Positions 51,353 to 63,588 of a stretch of 64,000 nucleotides of DNA are shown piece after piece. The stretch covers positions 46,453 to 110,452 of the forward strand of contig JAUCBJ010006818.1 of NCBI GenBank assembly GCA_032718475.1, written 5' to 3'. The position numbers and the translations under genes are program-made. The stretch is from Nemertoderma westbladi (taxonomy: Eukaryota; Xenacoelomorpha; Nemertodermatida; Nemertodermatidae). Below the pieces are notes generated by a model. It worked only from the letters and a program-made list of their open reading frames with translations. It was not told where the DNA came from and searched no databases. The stretch's first letter is position 1. Every line of letters starts with the position of its first letter.

Positions 51353-54300
51353 CTATTCCAGTAACTACTAACCGTGTTGAATACCTTGGTGGAGTTCGTC
51401 CAGGTCCAGTAACTACTAACCGTGTTGAATTACTTGATGGAGTTAGTCCAGGTCCAGTAACTACTAACCGTGTTGAATTCCTTGGAGTTAGTCCAGGTCC
51501 AGTAACTACTAACCGTGTTGAATTCATTGATGGCGTTAGTCCAGGTTCAGTAACTACTAACCGAGTTGAATACCTTGGTGGAGTTCGTCCAGGTCCAGTA
51601 ACTACTAACCGTGTTGAATTCCTTGGAGTTAGTCCAGGTCCAGTAACTACTAACCGTGTTGAATTCCTTGACGGAGTTAGTCCAGGTCCAGTAACTACTA
51701 ACCGAGTTGAATACCTTGGTGGAGTTCGTCCAGGTCCAGTAACTACTAACCGTGTTGAATTCCTTGGAGTTAGTCCAGGTCCAGTAACTACTAACCGTGT
51801 TGAATTCCTTGACGGAGTTAGTCCAGGTCCAGTAACTACTAACCGAGTTGAATACCTTGATGGAGTTAGTCCAGGTCCAGTAACTACTAACCGAGTTGAA
51901 TTCCTTGGAGTTAGTCCAGGTCCAGTAACTACTAACCGAGTTTAATTCCTTGATGGAGTTAGTCCAGGTCCAGTAACTACTAACCGAGTTGAATACCTTG
52001 ATGGAGTTAGTCCAGGTCCAGTAACTACCAACCGTGTTGAATTCCTTGGAGTTAGTCCAGGTCCAGTAACTACTAACCGAGTTTAATTCCTTGATGGAGT
52101 TAGTCCAGGTCCAGTAACTACTAACCGTGTTGAATACCTTGGTGGAGTTCGTCCAGGTCCAGTAACTACTAACCGAGTTGAATTCCTTGATGGAGTTAGT
52201 CCAGGTCCAGTAACTACTAACCGTGTTGAATTACTTGATGGAGTTAGTCCAGGTCCAGTAACTACTAACCGAGTTGAATTACTTGACGGAGTTAGTCCAG
52301 GTCCAGTAACTACTAACCGAGTTGAATACCTTGATGGAGTTAGTCCAGGTCCAGTAACTACTAACCGAGTTGAATTCCTTGGAGTTAGTCCAGGTCCAGT
52401 AACTACTAACCGAGTTGAATTCCTTGGAGTTAGTCCAGGTCCAGTAACTACTAACCGAGTTGAATTACTTGACGGAGTTAGTCCAGGTCCAGTAACTACT
52501 AACCGAGTTGAATACCTTGATGGAGTTAGTCCAGGTCCAGTAACTACTAACCGAGTTGAATTCCTTGGAGTTAGTCCAGGTCCAGTAACTACTAACCGAG
52601 TTGAATTCCTTGGAGTTAGTCCAGGTCCAGTAACTACTAACCGAGTTGAATTACTTGACGGAGTTAGTCCAGGTCCAGTAACTACTAACCGAGTTGAATA
52701 CCTTGATGGAGTTAGTCCAGGTCCAGTAACTACTAACCGAGTTGAATTCCTTGGAGTTAGTCCAGGTCCAGTAACTACTAACCGAGTTGAATTCCTTGGA
52801 GTTAGTCCAGGTCCAGTAACTACTAACCGAGTTGAATTACTTGACGGAGTTAGTCCAGGTCCAGTAACTACTAACCGAGTTGAATACCTTGATGGAGTTA
52901 GTCCAGGTCCAGTAACTACTAACCGTGTTGAATACCTTGGTGGAGTTCGTCCAGGTCCAGTAACTACTAACCGAGTTGAATTCCTTGATGGAGTTAGTCC
53001 AGGTCCAGTAACTACTAACCGTGTTGAATTACTTGATGGAGTTAGTCCAGGTCCAGTAACTACTAACCGAGTTTAATTCCTTGATGGAGTTAGTCCAGGT
53101 CCAGTAACTACTAACCGTGTTGAATTACTTGATGGAGTTAGTCCAGGTCCAGTAACTACTAACCGAGTTTAATTCCTTGGAGTTAGTCCAGGTCCAGTAA
53201 CTACTAACCGTGTTGAATTACTTGATGGAGTTAGTCCAGGTCCAGTAACTACTAACCGTGTTGAATTCCTTGGAGTTAGTCCAGGTCCAGTAACTACTAA
53301 CCGTGTTGAATTCCTTGGAGTTAGTCCAGGTCCAGTAACTACTAACCGAGTTGAATTCCTTGGAGTTAGTCCAGGTCCAGTAACTACTAACCGAGTTGAA
53401 TTACTTGACGGAGTTAGTCCAGGTCCAGTAACTACTAACCGAGTTGAATACCTTGATGGAGTTAGTCCAGGTCCAGTAACTACTAACCGTGTTGAATACC
53501 TTGGTGGAGTTCGTCCAGGTCCAGTAACTACTAACCGAGTTGAATTCCTTGGAGTTAGTCCAGGTCCAGTAACTACTAACCGAGTTGAATTACTTGACGG
53601 AGTTAGTCCAGGTCCAGTAACTACTAACCGAGTTGAATTCCTTGGAGTTAGTCCAGGTCCAGTAACTACTAACCGTGTTGAATACCTTGGTGGAGTTCGT
53701 CCAGGTCCAGTAACTACTAACCGTGTTGAATTCCTTGATGGAGTTAGTCCAGGTCCAGTAACTACTAACCGAGTTGAATTCCTTGGAGTTAGTCCAGGTC
53801 CAGTAACTACTAACCGAGTTGAATTACTTGACGGAGTTAGTCCAGGTCCAGTAACTACTAACCGTGTTGAATACCTTGGTGGAGTTCGTCCAGGTCCAGT
53901 AACTACTAACCGAGTTTAATTCCTTGGAGTTAGTCCAGGTCCAGTAACTACTAACCGTGTTGAATACCTTGGTGGAGTTAGTCCAGGTCCAGTAACTACT
54001 AACCGAGTTGAATTCCTTGGAGTTAGTCCAGGTCCAGTAACTACTAACCGAGTTGAATTCCTTGATGGAGTTAGTCCAGGTCCAGTAACTACTAACCGAG
54101 TTGAATTCCTTGATGGAGTTAGTCCAGGTCCAGTAACTACTAACCGAGTTGAATTCCTTGGAGTTAGTCCAGGTCCAGTAACTACTAACCGAGTTGAATT
54201 CCTTGGAGTTAGTCCAGGTCCAGTAACTACTAACCGAGTTGAATTACTTGACGGAGTTAGTCCAGGTCCAGTAACTACTAACCGTGTTGAATTACTTGAT

Positions 54301-57300
54301 GGAGTTAGTCCAGGTCCAGTAACTACTAACCGAGTTTAATTCCTTGGAGTTAGTCCAGGTCCAGTAACTACTAACCGTGTTGAATTACTTGATGGAGTTA
54401 GTCCAGGTCCAGTAACTACTAACCGAGTTTAATTCCTTGGAGTTAGTCCAGGTCCAGTAACTACTAACCGTGTTGAATACCTTGGTGGAGTTAGTCCAGG
54501 TCCAGTAACTACTAACCGAGTTGAATTCCTTGGAGTTAGTCCAGGTCCAGTAACTACTAACCGAGTTGAATTACTTGACGGAGTTAGTCCAGGTCCAGTA
54601 ACTACTAACCGAGTTGAATTCCTTGGAGTTAGTCCAGGTCCAGTAACTACTAACCGAGTTGAATTACTTGACGGAGTTAGTCCAGGTCCAGTAACTACTA
54701 ACCGTGTTGAATTACTTGATGGAGTTAGTCCAGGTCCAGTAACTACTAACCGAGTTTAATTCCTTGGAGTTAGTCCAGGTCCAGTAACTACTAACCGTGT
54801 TGAATTACTTGATGGAGTTAGTCCAGGTCCAGTAACTACTAACCGAGTTTAATTCCTTGGAGTTAGTCCAGGTCCAGTAACTACTAACCGTGTTGAATAC
54901 CTTGGTGGAGTTAGTCCAGGTCCAGTAACTACTAACCGAGTTGAATTCCTTGGAGTTAGTCCAGGTCCAGTAACTACTAACCGAGTTGAATTACTTGATG
55001 GAGTTAGTCCAGGTCCAGTAACTACTAACCGAGTTTAATTCCTTGGAGTTAGTCCAGGTCCAGTAACTACTAACCGTGTTGAATACCTTGGTGGAGTTAG
55101 TCCAGGTCCAGTAACTACTAACCGAGTTGAATTCCTTGGAGTTAGTCCAGGTCCAGTAACTACTAACCGAGTTGAATTCCTTGGAGTTAGTCCAGGTCCA
55201 GTAACTACTAACCGAGTTGAATTACTTGACGGAGTTAGTCCAGGTCCAGTAACTACTAACCGTGTTGAATACCTTGGTGGAGTTAGTCCAGGTCCAGTAA
55301 CTACTAACCGAGTTGAATTACTTGACGGAGTTAGTCCAGGTCCAGTAACTACTAACCGTGTTGAATACCTTGGTGGAGTTAGTCCAGGTCCAGTAACTAC
55401 TAACCGAGTTGAATTCCTTGGAGTTAGTCCAGGTCCAGTAACTACTAACCGAGTTGAATTACTTGACGGAGTTAGTCCAGGTCCAGTAACTACTAACCGA
55501 GTTGAATTCCTTGGAGTTAGTCCAGGTCCAGTAACTACTAACCGAGTTGAATTACTTGACGGAGTTAGTCCAGGTCCAGTAACTACTAACCGTGTTGAAT
55601 ACCTTGGTGGAGTTCGTCCAGGTCCAGTAACTACTAACCGAGTTTAATTCCTTGGAGTTAGTCCAGGTCCAGTAACTACTAACCGTGTTGAATACCTTGG
55701 TGGAGTTCGTCCAGGTCCAGTAACTACTAACCGAGTTTAATTCCTTGGAGTTAGTCCAGGTCCAGTAACTACTAACCGTGTTGAATTCCTTGATGGAGTT
55801 AGTCCAGGTCCAGTAACTACTAACCGTGTTGAATTCCTTGATGGAGTTAGTCCAGGTCCAGTAACTACTAACCGAGTTGAATTCCTTGGAGTTAGTCCAG
55901 GTCCAGTAACTACTAACCGTGTTGAATTACTTGATGGAGTTAGTCCAGGTCCAGTAACTACTAACCGAGTTGAATTCCTTGGAGTTAGTCCAGGTCCAGT
56001 AACTACTAACCGAGTTGAATTCCTTGGAGTTAGTCCAGGTCCAGTAACTACTAACCGAGTTGAATTCCTTGGAGTTAGTCCAGGTCCAGTAACTACTAAC
56101 CGAGTTGAATTCCTTGGAGTTAGTCCAGGTCCAGTAACTACTAACCGTGTTGAATTCTTTGGAGTTAGTCCAGGTCCAGTAACTACTAACCGTGTTGAAT
56201 ACCTTGGTGGAGTTCGTCCAGGTCCAGTAACTACTAACCGAGTTGAATTCCTTGGAGTTAGTCCAGGTCCAGTAACTACTAACCGTGTTGAATTCCTTGA
56301 TGGAGTTAGTCCAGGTCCAGTAACTACTAACCGAGTTGAATTCCTTGGAGTTAGTCCAGGTCCAGTAACTACTAACCGAGTTGAATTACTTGACGGAGTT
56401 AGTCCAGGTCCAGTAACTACTAACCGTGTTGAATACCTTGGTGGAGTTCGTCCAGGTCCAGTAACTACTAACCGTGTTGAATTCCTTGATGGAGTTAGTC
56501 CAGGTCCAGTAACTACTAACCGAGTTCAATTCCTTGGAGTTAGTCCAGGTCCAGTAACTACTAACCGAGTTGAATTCCTTGATGGAGTTAGTCCAGGCCC
56601 AGTAACTACTAACCGAGTTGAATTCCTTGGAGTTAGTCCAGGTCCAGTAACTACTAACCGAGTTGAATTACTTGACGGAGTTAGTCCAGGTCCAGTAACT
56701 ACTAACCGAGTTGAATTCCTTGGAGTTAGTCCAGGTCCAGTAACTACTAACCGAGTTGAATTACTTGACGGAGTTAGTCCAGGTCCAGTAACTACTAACC
56801 GTGTTGAATACCTTGGTGGAGTTCGTCCAGGTCCAGTAACTACTAACCGTGTTGAATACCTTGGTGGAGTTAGTCCAGGTCCAGTAACTACTAACCGAGT
56901 TGAATTACTTGACGGAGTTAGTCCAGGTCCAGTAACTACTAACCGTGTTGAATACCTTGGTGGAGTTCGTCCAGGTCCAGTAACTACTAACCGTGTTGAA
57001 TTCCTTGATGGAGTTAGTCCAGGTCCAGTAACTACTAACCGAGTTGAATTCCTTGGAGTTAGTCCAGGTCCAGTAACTACTAACCGAGTTGAATTCCTTG
57101 ATGGAGTTAGTCCAGGCCCAGTAACTACTAACCGAGTTGAATTCCTTGGAGTTAGTCCAGGTCCAGTAACTACTAACCGAGTTGAATTACTTGACGGAGT
57201 TAGTCCAGGTCCAGTAACTACTAACCGAGTTGAATTCCTTGGAGTTAGTCCAGGTCCAGTAACTACTAACCGTGTTGAATACCTTGGTGGAGTTAGTCCA

Positions 57301-59969
57301 GGTCCAGTAACTACTAACCGAGTTGAATTCCTTGGAGTTAGTCCAGGTCCAGTAACTACTAACCGAGTTGAATTACTTGACGGAGTTAGTCCAGGTCCAG
57401 TAACTACTAACCGTGTTGAATACCTTGGTGGAGTTAGTCCAGGTCCAGTAACTACTAACCGAGTTGAATTACTTGACGGAGTTAGTCCAGGTCCAGTAAC
57501 TACTAACCGTGTTGAATACCTTGGTGGAGTTAGTCCAGGTCCAGTAACTACTAACCGAGTTGAATTCCTTGGAGTTAGTCCAGGTCCAGTAACTACTAAC
57601 CGAGTTGAATTACTTGACGGAGTTAGTCCAGGTCCAGTAACTACTAACCGAGTTGAATTCCTTGGAGTTAGTCCAGGTCCAGTAACTACTAACCGAGTTG
57701 AATTACTTGACGGAGTTAGTCCAGGTCCAGTAACTACTAACCGTGTTGAATTCCTTGATGGAGTTAGTCCAGGTCCAGTAACTACTAACCGTGTTGAATA
57801 CCTTGGTGGAGTTCGTCCAGGTCCAGTAACTACTAACCGTGTTGAATTCCTTGATGGAGTTAGTCCAGGTCCAGTAACTACTAACCGAGTTGAATTCCTT
57901 GATGGAGTTAGTCCAGGTCCAGTAACTACTAACCGTGTTGAATTCCTTGGAGTTAGTCCAGGTCCAGTAACTACTAACCGAGTTGAATTCCTTGATGGAG
58001 TTAGTCCAGGTCCAGTAACTACTAACCGAGTTGAATTCCTTGATGGAGTTAGTCCAGGTCCAGTAACTACTAACCGTGTTGAATTCCTTGGAGTTAGTCC
58101 AGGTCCAGTAACTACTAACCGAGTTGAATTCCTTGATGGAGTTAGTCCAGGTCCAGTAACTACTAACCGTGTTGAATTCCTTGGAGTTAGTCCAGGTCCA
58201 GTAACTACTAACCGTGTTGAATTCCTTGGTGGAGTTAGTCCAGGTCCAGTAACTACTAACGTGTTGAATTCCTTGGAGTTAGTCCAGGTCCAGTAACTAC
58301 TAACCGTGTTGAATTCCTTGGTGGAGTTAGTCCAGGTCCAGTAACTACTAACCGAGTTGAATTCCTTGGTGGAGTTCGTCCACGTCCAGTAACTACTAAC
58401 CGTGTTGAATTCCTTGGAGTTAGTCCAGGTCCAGTAACTACTAACCGTGTTGAATTCCTTGGTGGAGTTAGTCCAGGTCCAGTAACTACTAACCGAGTTG
58501 AATTCCTTGATGGAGTTAGTCCAGGTCCAGTAACTACTAACCGAGTAGAATTCCTTGGAGTTAGTCCAGGTCCAGTAACTACTAACCGAGTTGAATTCCT
58601 TGATGGAGTTAGTCCAGGTCCAGTAACTACTAACCGTGTTGAATTCCTTGGAGTTAGTCCAGGTCCAGTAACTACTAACCGAGTTGAATTCCTTGATGGA
58701 GTTAGTCCAGGTCCAGTAACTACTAACCGAGTTGAATTCCTTGGAGTTAGTCCAGGTCCAGTAACTACTAACCGTGTTGAATTCCTTGATGGAGTTAGTC
58801 CAGGTCCAGTAACTACTAACCGTGTTGAATTCCTTGGAGTTAGTCCAGGTCCAGTAACTACTAACCGAGTTGAATTCCTTGATGGAGTTAGTCCAGGTCC
58901 AGTAACTACTAACCGAGTTGAATTCCTTGGAGTTAGTCCAGGTCCAGTAACTACTAACCGTGTTGAATTCCTTGATGGAGTTAGTCCAGGTCCAGTAACT
59001 ACTAACCGAGTTGAATTCCTTGGAGTTAGTCCAGGTCCAGTAACTACTAACCGAGTTGAATTCCTTGGAGTTAGTCCAGGTCCAGTAACTACTAACCGTG
59101 TTGAATTCCTTGGAGTTAGTCCAGGTCCAGTAACTACTAACCGTGTTGAATTCCTTGATGGAGTTAGTCCAGGTCCAGTAACTACTAACCGAGTTGAATT
59201 CCTTGGAGTTAGTCCAGGTCCAGTAACTACTAACCGTGTTGAATTCCTTGATGGAGTTAGTCCAGGTCCAGTAACTACTAACCGAGTTGAATTCCTTGGA
59301 GTTAGTCCAGGTCCAGTAACTACTAACCGAGTTGAATTCCTTGGAGTTAGTCCAGGTCCAGTAACTACTAACCGTGTTGAATTCCTTGATGGAGTTAGTC
59401 CAGGTCCAGTAACTACTAACCGAGTTGAATTCCTTGGAGTTAGTCCAGGTCCAGTAACTACTAACCGAGTTGAATTCCTTGGAGTTAGTCCAGGTCCAGT
59501 AACTACTAACCGTGTTGAATTCCTTGATGGAGTTAGTCCAGGTCCAGTAACTACTAACCGAGTTGAATTCCTTGGAGTTAGTCCAGGTCCAGTAACTACT
59601 AACCGAGTTGAATTCCTTGATGGAGTTAGTCCAGGTCCAGCCAGTAACTACTAACCGTGTTGAATTCCTTGGAGTTAGTCCAGGTCCAGTAACTACTAAC
59701 CGAGTTGAATTCCTTGGTGGAGTTCGTCCAGGTCCAGTAACTACTAACCGAGTTGAATTCCTTGGAGTTAGTCCAGGTCCAGTAACTACTAACCGTGTTG
59801 AATTCCTTGGAGTTAGTCCAGGTCCAGTAACTACTAACCGTGTTGAATTCCTTGATGGAGTTAGTCCAGGTCCAGTAACTACTAACCGAGTTGAATTCCT
59901 TGGAGTTAGTCCAGGTCCAGTAACTACTAACCGTGTTGAATACCTTGATGGAGTTAGTCCAGGTCCAGT

Positions 59970-60816
59970 AACTACTAACCGAGTAGAATTCCTTGGAGTT
60001 AGTCCAGGTTCAGTAACTACTAACCGAGTTGAATTCCTTGGAGTTAGTCCAGGTCCAGTAACTACCAACCGTGTTGAATTCCTTGATGGAGTTAGTCCAG
60101 GTCCAGTAACTACTAACCGTATTAAATTCATTGATGGCGTTAGTCCAGGTTTAGTAACTACTGACGTGTTGAATTCCTTGGAGTTAGTCCAGGTCCAGTA
60201 ACTACTAATCGAGTTGAATTCCTTGGAGTTAGTCCAGGTCCAGTAACTACTAACCGAGTTGAATTCCTTGATGGAGTTAGTCCAGGTCCAGTAACTACCA
60301 ACCGTGTTGAATTCCTTGGAGTTAGTCCAGGTCCAGTAACTACTAACCGAGTTGAATTCCTTGATGGAGTTAGTCCAGGTCCAGTAACTACTAACCGTGT
60401 TGAATTCATTGATGGAGTTAGTCCAGGTCCAGTAACTACTAACGTGTTGAATTCCTTGGAGTTAGTCCAGGTCCAGTAACTACTAACCGAGTTGAATTCC
60501 TTGATGGAGTTAGTCCAGGTCCAGTAACTACTAACCGAGTTGAATTCCTTGATGGAGTTAGTCCAGGTCCAGTAACTACTAACCGAGTTGAATTCCTTGA
60601 TGGAGTTAGTCCAGGTCCAGTAACTACTAACCGAGTAGAATTCCTTGGAGTTAGTCCAGGTTCAGTAACTACTAACCGAGTTGAATTCCTTGGAGTTAGT
60701 CCAGGTCCAGTAACTACCAACTGTGTTGAATTCCTTGATGGAGTTAGTCCAGGTCCAGTAACTACTAACCGTATTAAATTCATTGATGGCGTTAGTCCAG
60801 GTTCAGTAACTACTAA
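59970..60816. repeat. Duplicated block with GTAGAATTCC and GTATTAAATTCATTG units
   Basis: A run of about 190 bp (CGAGTAGAATTCC unit, two ordinary units, then CGTATTAAATTCATTGATGG) starts at 59981 and recurs at 60633, a constant offset of 652 bp. The copies differ at a few bases (GGTTTAG versus GGTTCAG; ACCGTG versus ACTGTG). The offset includes 44-bp units, so it is not a multiple of three. Confidence 0.7.
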
Positions 60817-61250
60817 CCGTGTTGAATTCCTTGGAGTTAGTCCAGGTCCAGTAACTACTAACCGAGTTGAATTCCTTGATGGAGTTAGTCCAGGTCCAGT
60901 AACTACTAACCGAGTTGAATTCCTTGATGGAGTTAGTCCAGGTCCAGTAACTACTAACCGAGTAGAATTCCTTGGAGTTAGTCCAGGTCCAGTAACTACT
61001 AACCGTGTTGAATTCCTTGATGGAGTTAGTCCAGGTCCAGTAACTACCAACCGTGTTGAATTCCTTGGAGTTAGTCCAGGTCCAGTAACTACTAACCGGG
61101 TTGAATTCCTTGATGGAGTTAGTCCAGGTCCAGTAACTACCAACCGTGTTGAATTCCTTGGAGTTAGTCCAGGTCCAGTAACTACTAACCGAGTTGAATT
61201 CCTTGATGGAATTAGTCCAGGTCCAGTAACTACTAACCGTGTTGAATTCA

Positions 61251-61261
61251 TTGATGGCGTT
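61251..61261. repeat. Target-site duplication, left copy (TTGATGGCGTT)
   Basis: The 11 bases TTGATGGCGTT directly abut the 3' tail of retroelement copy B. The same 11 bases recur at 62331-62341 beyond its 5' end. Removing the element and one copy gives GAATTCATTGATGGCGTT followed by AGTCCAGGTTCAG. This is exactly the uninterrupted variant unit seen at about 51517-51546, which supports a genuine insertion. Confidence 0.85.
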
Positions 61262-62330
61262 ACTACTACTAGGATCGGCATGCTGCATTGCAGCTGCATT
61301 TTTAAGAATGCTGTGCCGGCTTGTCAACAAAATTGCACCGCCACAACTCCCTATCACCCATGACATTTGCTAGATCATCCGCATCTTTAAGGCCAGTGTC
61401 CTTTAAGATGCGTCTCAAGAAAGTCATGGGCTGTCCACCATGCTTATTCACTCCATGAGGCTGCCAAAGTACAAGATTATGCACTGGCTGGTCCTCACGG
61501 CTAAAGCAATGTCCTGCAAAGCGGAGGCGATTTTGTTCTAGTGTCAAGCTTGGGGGAACCAATGAGACACCTCCAATGTTATATAGTGTCTGGTTGGAGA
61601 TGTGTGCATTGTACTTGACACAATGAACCCGGCGTAGCATTCTTGTGAATGTGCCATCCAGAGATTTGGTGTCCTCAGCAGTTAGAGCCCAGCATGGACT
61701 CCCGTAGAGGAGTACTGGAACTACTGCTGCTCTAAATAATCGGACCTTAAGTTTCCGATTAATTCTCGGTGACTTCCAAATCCTGGAAAGCCTATTCAAG
61801 GCTGCCCATGCCTTTCCCTTACGTATTCGAAGGTCCTCACCTGACTTCCGGATCCATGATCCCAGGTAACAGAAGTCGTCCACATGCTCAAGCATACCAT
61901 CCTTTGAGCTTATGCTCATCCGATCAGAGACTTGCTGAGCACTTTCAAAGTTAACTGTCAGAATTTTGGTCTTTCTGGAGTTAATAAAAAGACCAACACT
62001 AGAAGCAGCATGTTCTAATGAGCTGAGGAGCCGTTGGGCTCCCTCTAATGATTCTGAGAGTACTCCTAAGTCATCAGCAAAGTCTAGATCAGTTAGGTAC
62101 TTGGCAGGATTTCCTCGACTTCTGGAGCCAGTAGGTGGAGTTATCATCACCCCATCATCATTATAATGATCTAAGGACATGCGTAGAACATAGTCAACCA
62201 CAATAATGAACAAGAATGGTGCAAGTGTGTCTCCTTGGAGGACGCCCTATAACACTTCAAATGGTTCTGTGACACCATCAACAGTAGACACAAATGTTGT
62301 CGAACCATCGTATACTGATCTGATCTGATC
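61262..62330 (-). mobile_element. RTE-like non-LTR retrotransposon, 5'-truncated (copy B)
   Basis: This 1,069-bp insertion lies in the same transcriptional direction as the sulfatase gene. Its 3' end has a very short untranslated region (about 30 bp after the ORF stop at 61302) and a TAG-repeat tail, as in RTE-type elements. The 5' end is truncated inside the reverse-transcriptase domain and begins at a small GATCAGATCAGATC run. It is bounded by the 11-bp direct repeat TTGATGGCGTT (61251-61261 and 62331-62341). 5' truncation, a 3' tail and a target-site duplication are the marks of target-primed reverse transcription. The element is dead on arrival: it lacks the endonuclease and the first part of the reverse transcriptase, and it has an in-frame stop. 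Confidence 0.88.
61302..62330 (-). pseudogene. RTE-like reverse transcriptase, truncated with in-frame TAG
   Basis: Read from 62330 downward, the frame begins in the reverse-transcriptase core (RSVYDGSTTFVSTVDG) and meets TAG at 62249-62247. It then continues as GVLQGDTLAPFLF, the conserved box before the catalytic motif. It stays open to the stop at 61302, with 303 residues from 62213. The catalytic FADD motif lies at 62070-62081. After it come GLFINSRKTK, the thumb region, PVLLYGSPCW, LRFAGHCFSRED, DTGL and DRELWR. In full-length family members a residue, not a stop, precedes GVLQGD, so the TAG is a disabling mutation. Arginine to serine in CFSRED is another likely change. The position 62213 is a TTG inside the domain, not a start. 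The reverse-transcriptase call is certain; the RTE clade is likely but not proven. Confidence 0.85.
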
Positions 62331-62341
62331 TTGATGGCGTT
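62331..62341. repeat. Target-site duplication, right copy (TTGATGGCGTT)
   Basis: This is a perfect copy of the 11 bases at 61251-61261. It is followed by AGTCCAGGTTCAG, the normal continuation of the same satellite subtype. The filled-in duplication places the integration inside one satellite unit. Confidence 0.85.
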
Positions 62342-63580
62342 AGTCCAGGTTCAGTAACTACTATCGTGTTGAATTCCTTGGAGTTAGTCCAGGTCCAGTA
62401 ACTACTAATCGAGTTGAATTCGTTGGAGTTAGTCCAGGTCCAGTAACTACTAACCGAGTTGAATTCCTTGATGGAGTTAGTCCAGGACCAGTAACTACTA
62501 ACCGAGTTGAATTCCTTGATGGAGTTAGTCCAGGTCCAGTAACTACTAACCGAGTGGAATTCATTGATGGAGTTAGTCCAGGTCCAGTAACTACTAACCG
62601 AGTTGAATTCCTTGATGGAGTTAGTCCAGGTCCAGTAACTACTAACCGAGTGGAATTCCTTGATGGAGTTAGTCCAGGTCCAGTAACTACTAACCGAATT
62701 GAATTCCTTGGAGTTAGTCCAGGTCCAGTAACTACTAACCGTGTTGAATTCCTTGATGGAGTTAGTCCAGGTCCAGTAACTACTAACCGTGTTGAATTCC
62801 TTGATGGAGTTAGTCCAGGTCCAGTAACTACTAACCGAGTTGAATTCCTTGGAGTTAGTCCAGGTCCAGTAACTACTAACCGTGTTGAATTCCTTGATGG
62901 AGTTAGTCCAGGTCCAGTAACTACTAACCGTGTTGAATTCCTTGATGGAGTTAGTCCAGGTCCAGTAACTACTAACCGAGTTGAATTCCTTGGAGTTAGT
63001 CCAGGTCCAGTAACTACTAACCGAGTTGAATTCCTTGGAGTTAGTCCAGGTCCAGTAACTACTAACCGTGTTGAATTCCTTGATGGAGTTAGTCCAGGTC
63101 CAGTAACTACTAACCGAGTTGAATTCCTTGATGGAGTTAGTCCAAGTCCAGTAACTACTAACCGTGTTGAATTCCTTGGAGTTAGTCCAGGTCCAGTAAC
63201 TGCTAACCGTGTTGAATTCCTTGATGGAGTTAGTCCAGGTCCAGTAACTACTAACCGTGTTGAATTCCTTGATGGAGTTAGTCCAGGTCCAGTAACTACT
63301 AACCGTGTTGAATTCCTTGATGGAGTTAGTCCAGGTCCAGTAACTACTAACCGTGTTGAATTCCTTGGAGTTAGTCCAGGTCCAGTAACTACTAACCGTG
63401 TTGAATTCCTTGATGGAGTTAGTCCAGGTCCAGTAACTACTAACCGTGTTGAATTCCTTGATGGAGTTAGTCCAGGTCCAGTAACTACTAACCGTGTTGA
63501 ATTCCTTGATGCAGTTAGTCCAGGTCCAGTAACTACTAACCGTGTTGAATTCCTTGATGGAGTTAGTCCAGGTCCAGTAA

Positions 63581-63588
63581 CTACTAAC
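63581..63588 (-). other. First 5' splice donor (GTTAGTAG) after the exon, present in nearly every repeat unit
   Basis: On the minus strand the exon end AACACG is followed by GTTAGTAG, with A at +4, G at +5 and T at +6 as in the donor consensus. The position matches, from memory, the human boundary after Q414 (c.1242/1243). The same 8 bases recur in nearly every satellite unit as CTACTAAC on the plus strand. The exon and downstream array therefore offer a very long series of potential donors. Which one is used cannot be told from DNA. Confidence 0.65.

Larger units (their letters stand above)
51358..61261. repeat. 45/48-bp tandem repeat array, middle segment
   Basis: This is the same satellite, about 9.9 kb or roughly 210 units, between the two retroelement copies. 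The left two thirds (to about 57,720) carry TTACTTGACGG, GAATAC and GAGTTTAATTCC subtypes in mixed order. Beyond about 57,720 I see no TTACTTGACGG units, and only simple 45- and 48-bp GAATTCC units remain with few variants. A distinct subtype, CATTGATGGCGTTAG followed by CCAGGTTCAG, occurs near 51520, 60125 and 60777, and it is the unit into which copy B inserted. A 4-bp CCAG duplication at about 59637-59644 shifts the frame on both strands. The minus-strand YWTWTNS frame is open for long stretches here because the stop-bearing subtype is missing. Confidence 0.97.

Noticed and set aside
51353-51357. Filler CTATT as part of the retroelement
   Set aside because: It does not match copy B after 61797, and with the preceding CCTATTC it looks like a small junction duplication.
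61769-62166. Plus-strand open frames of 61 and 66 codons inside copy B
   Set aside because: They are antisense shadows of the reverse-transcriptase frame with no recognisable features.
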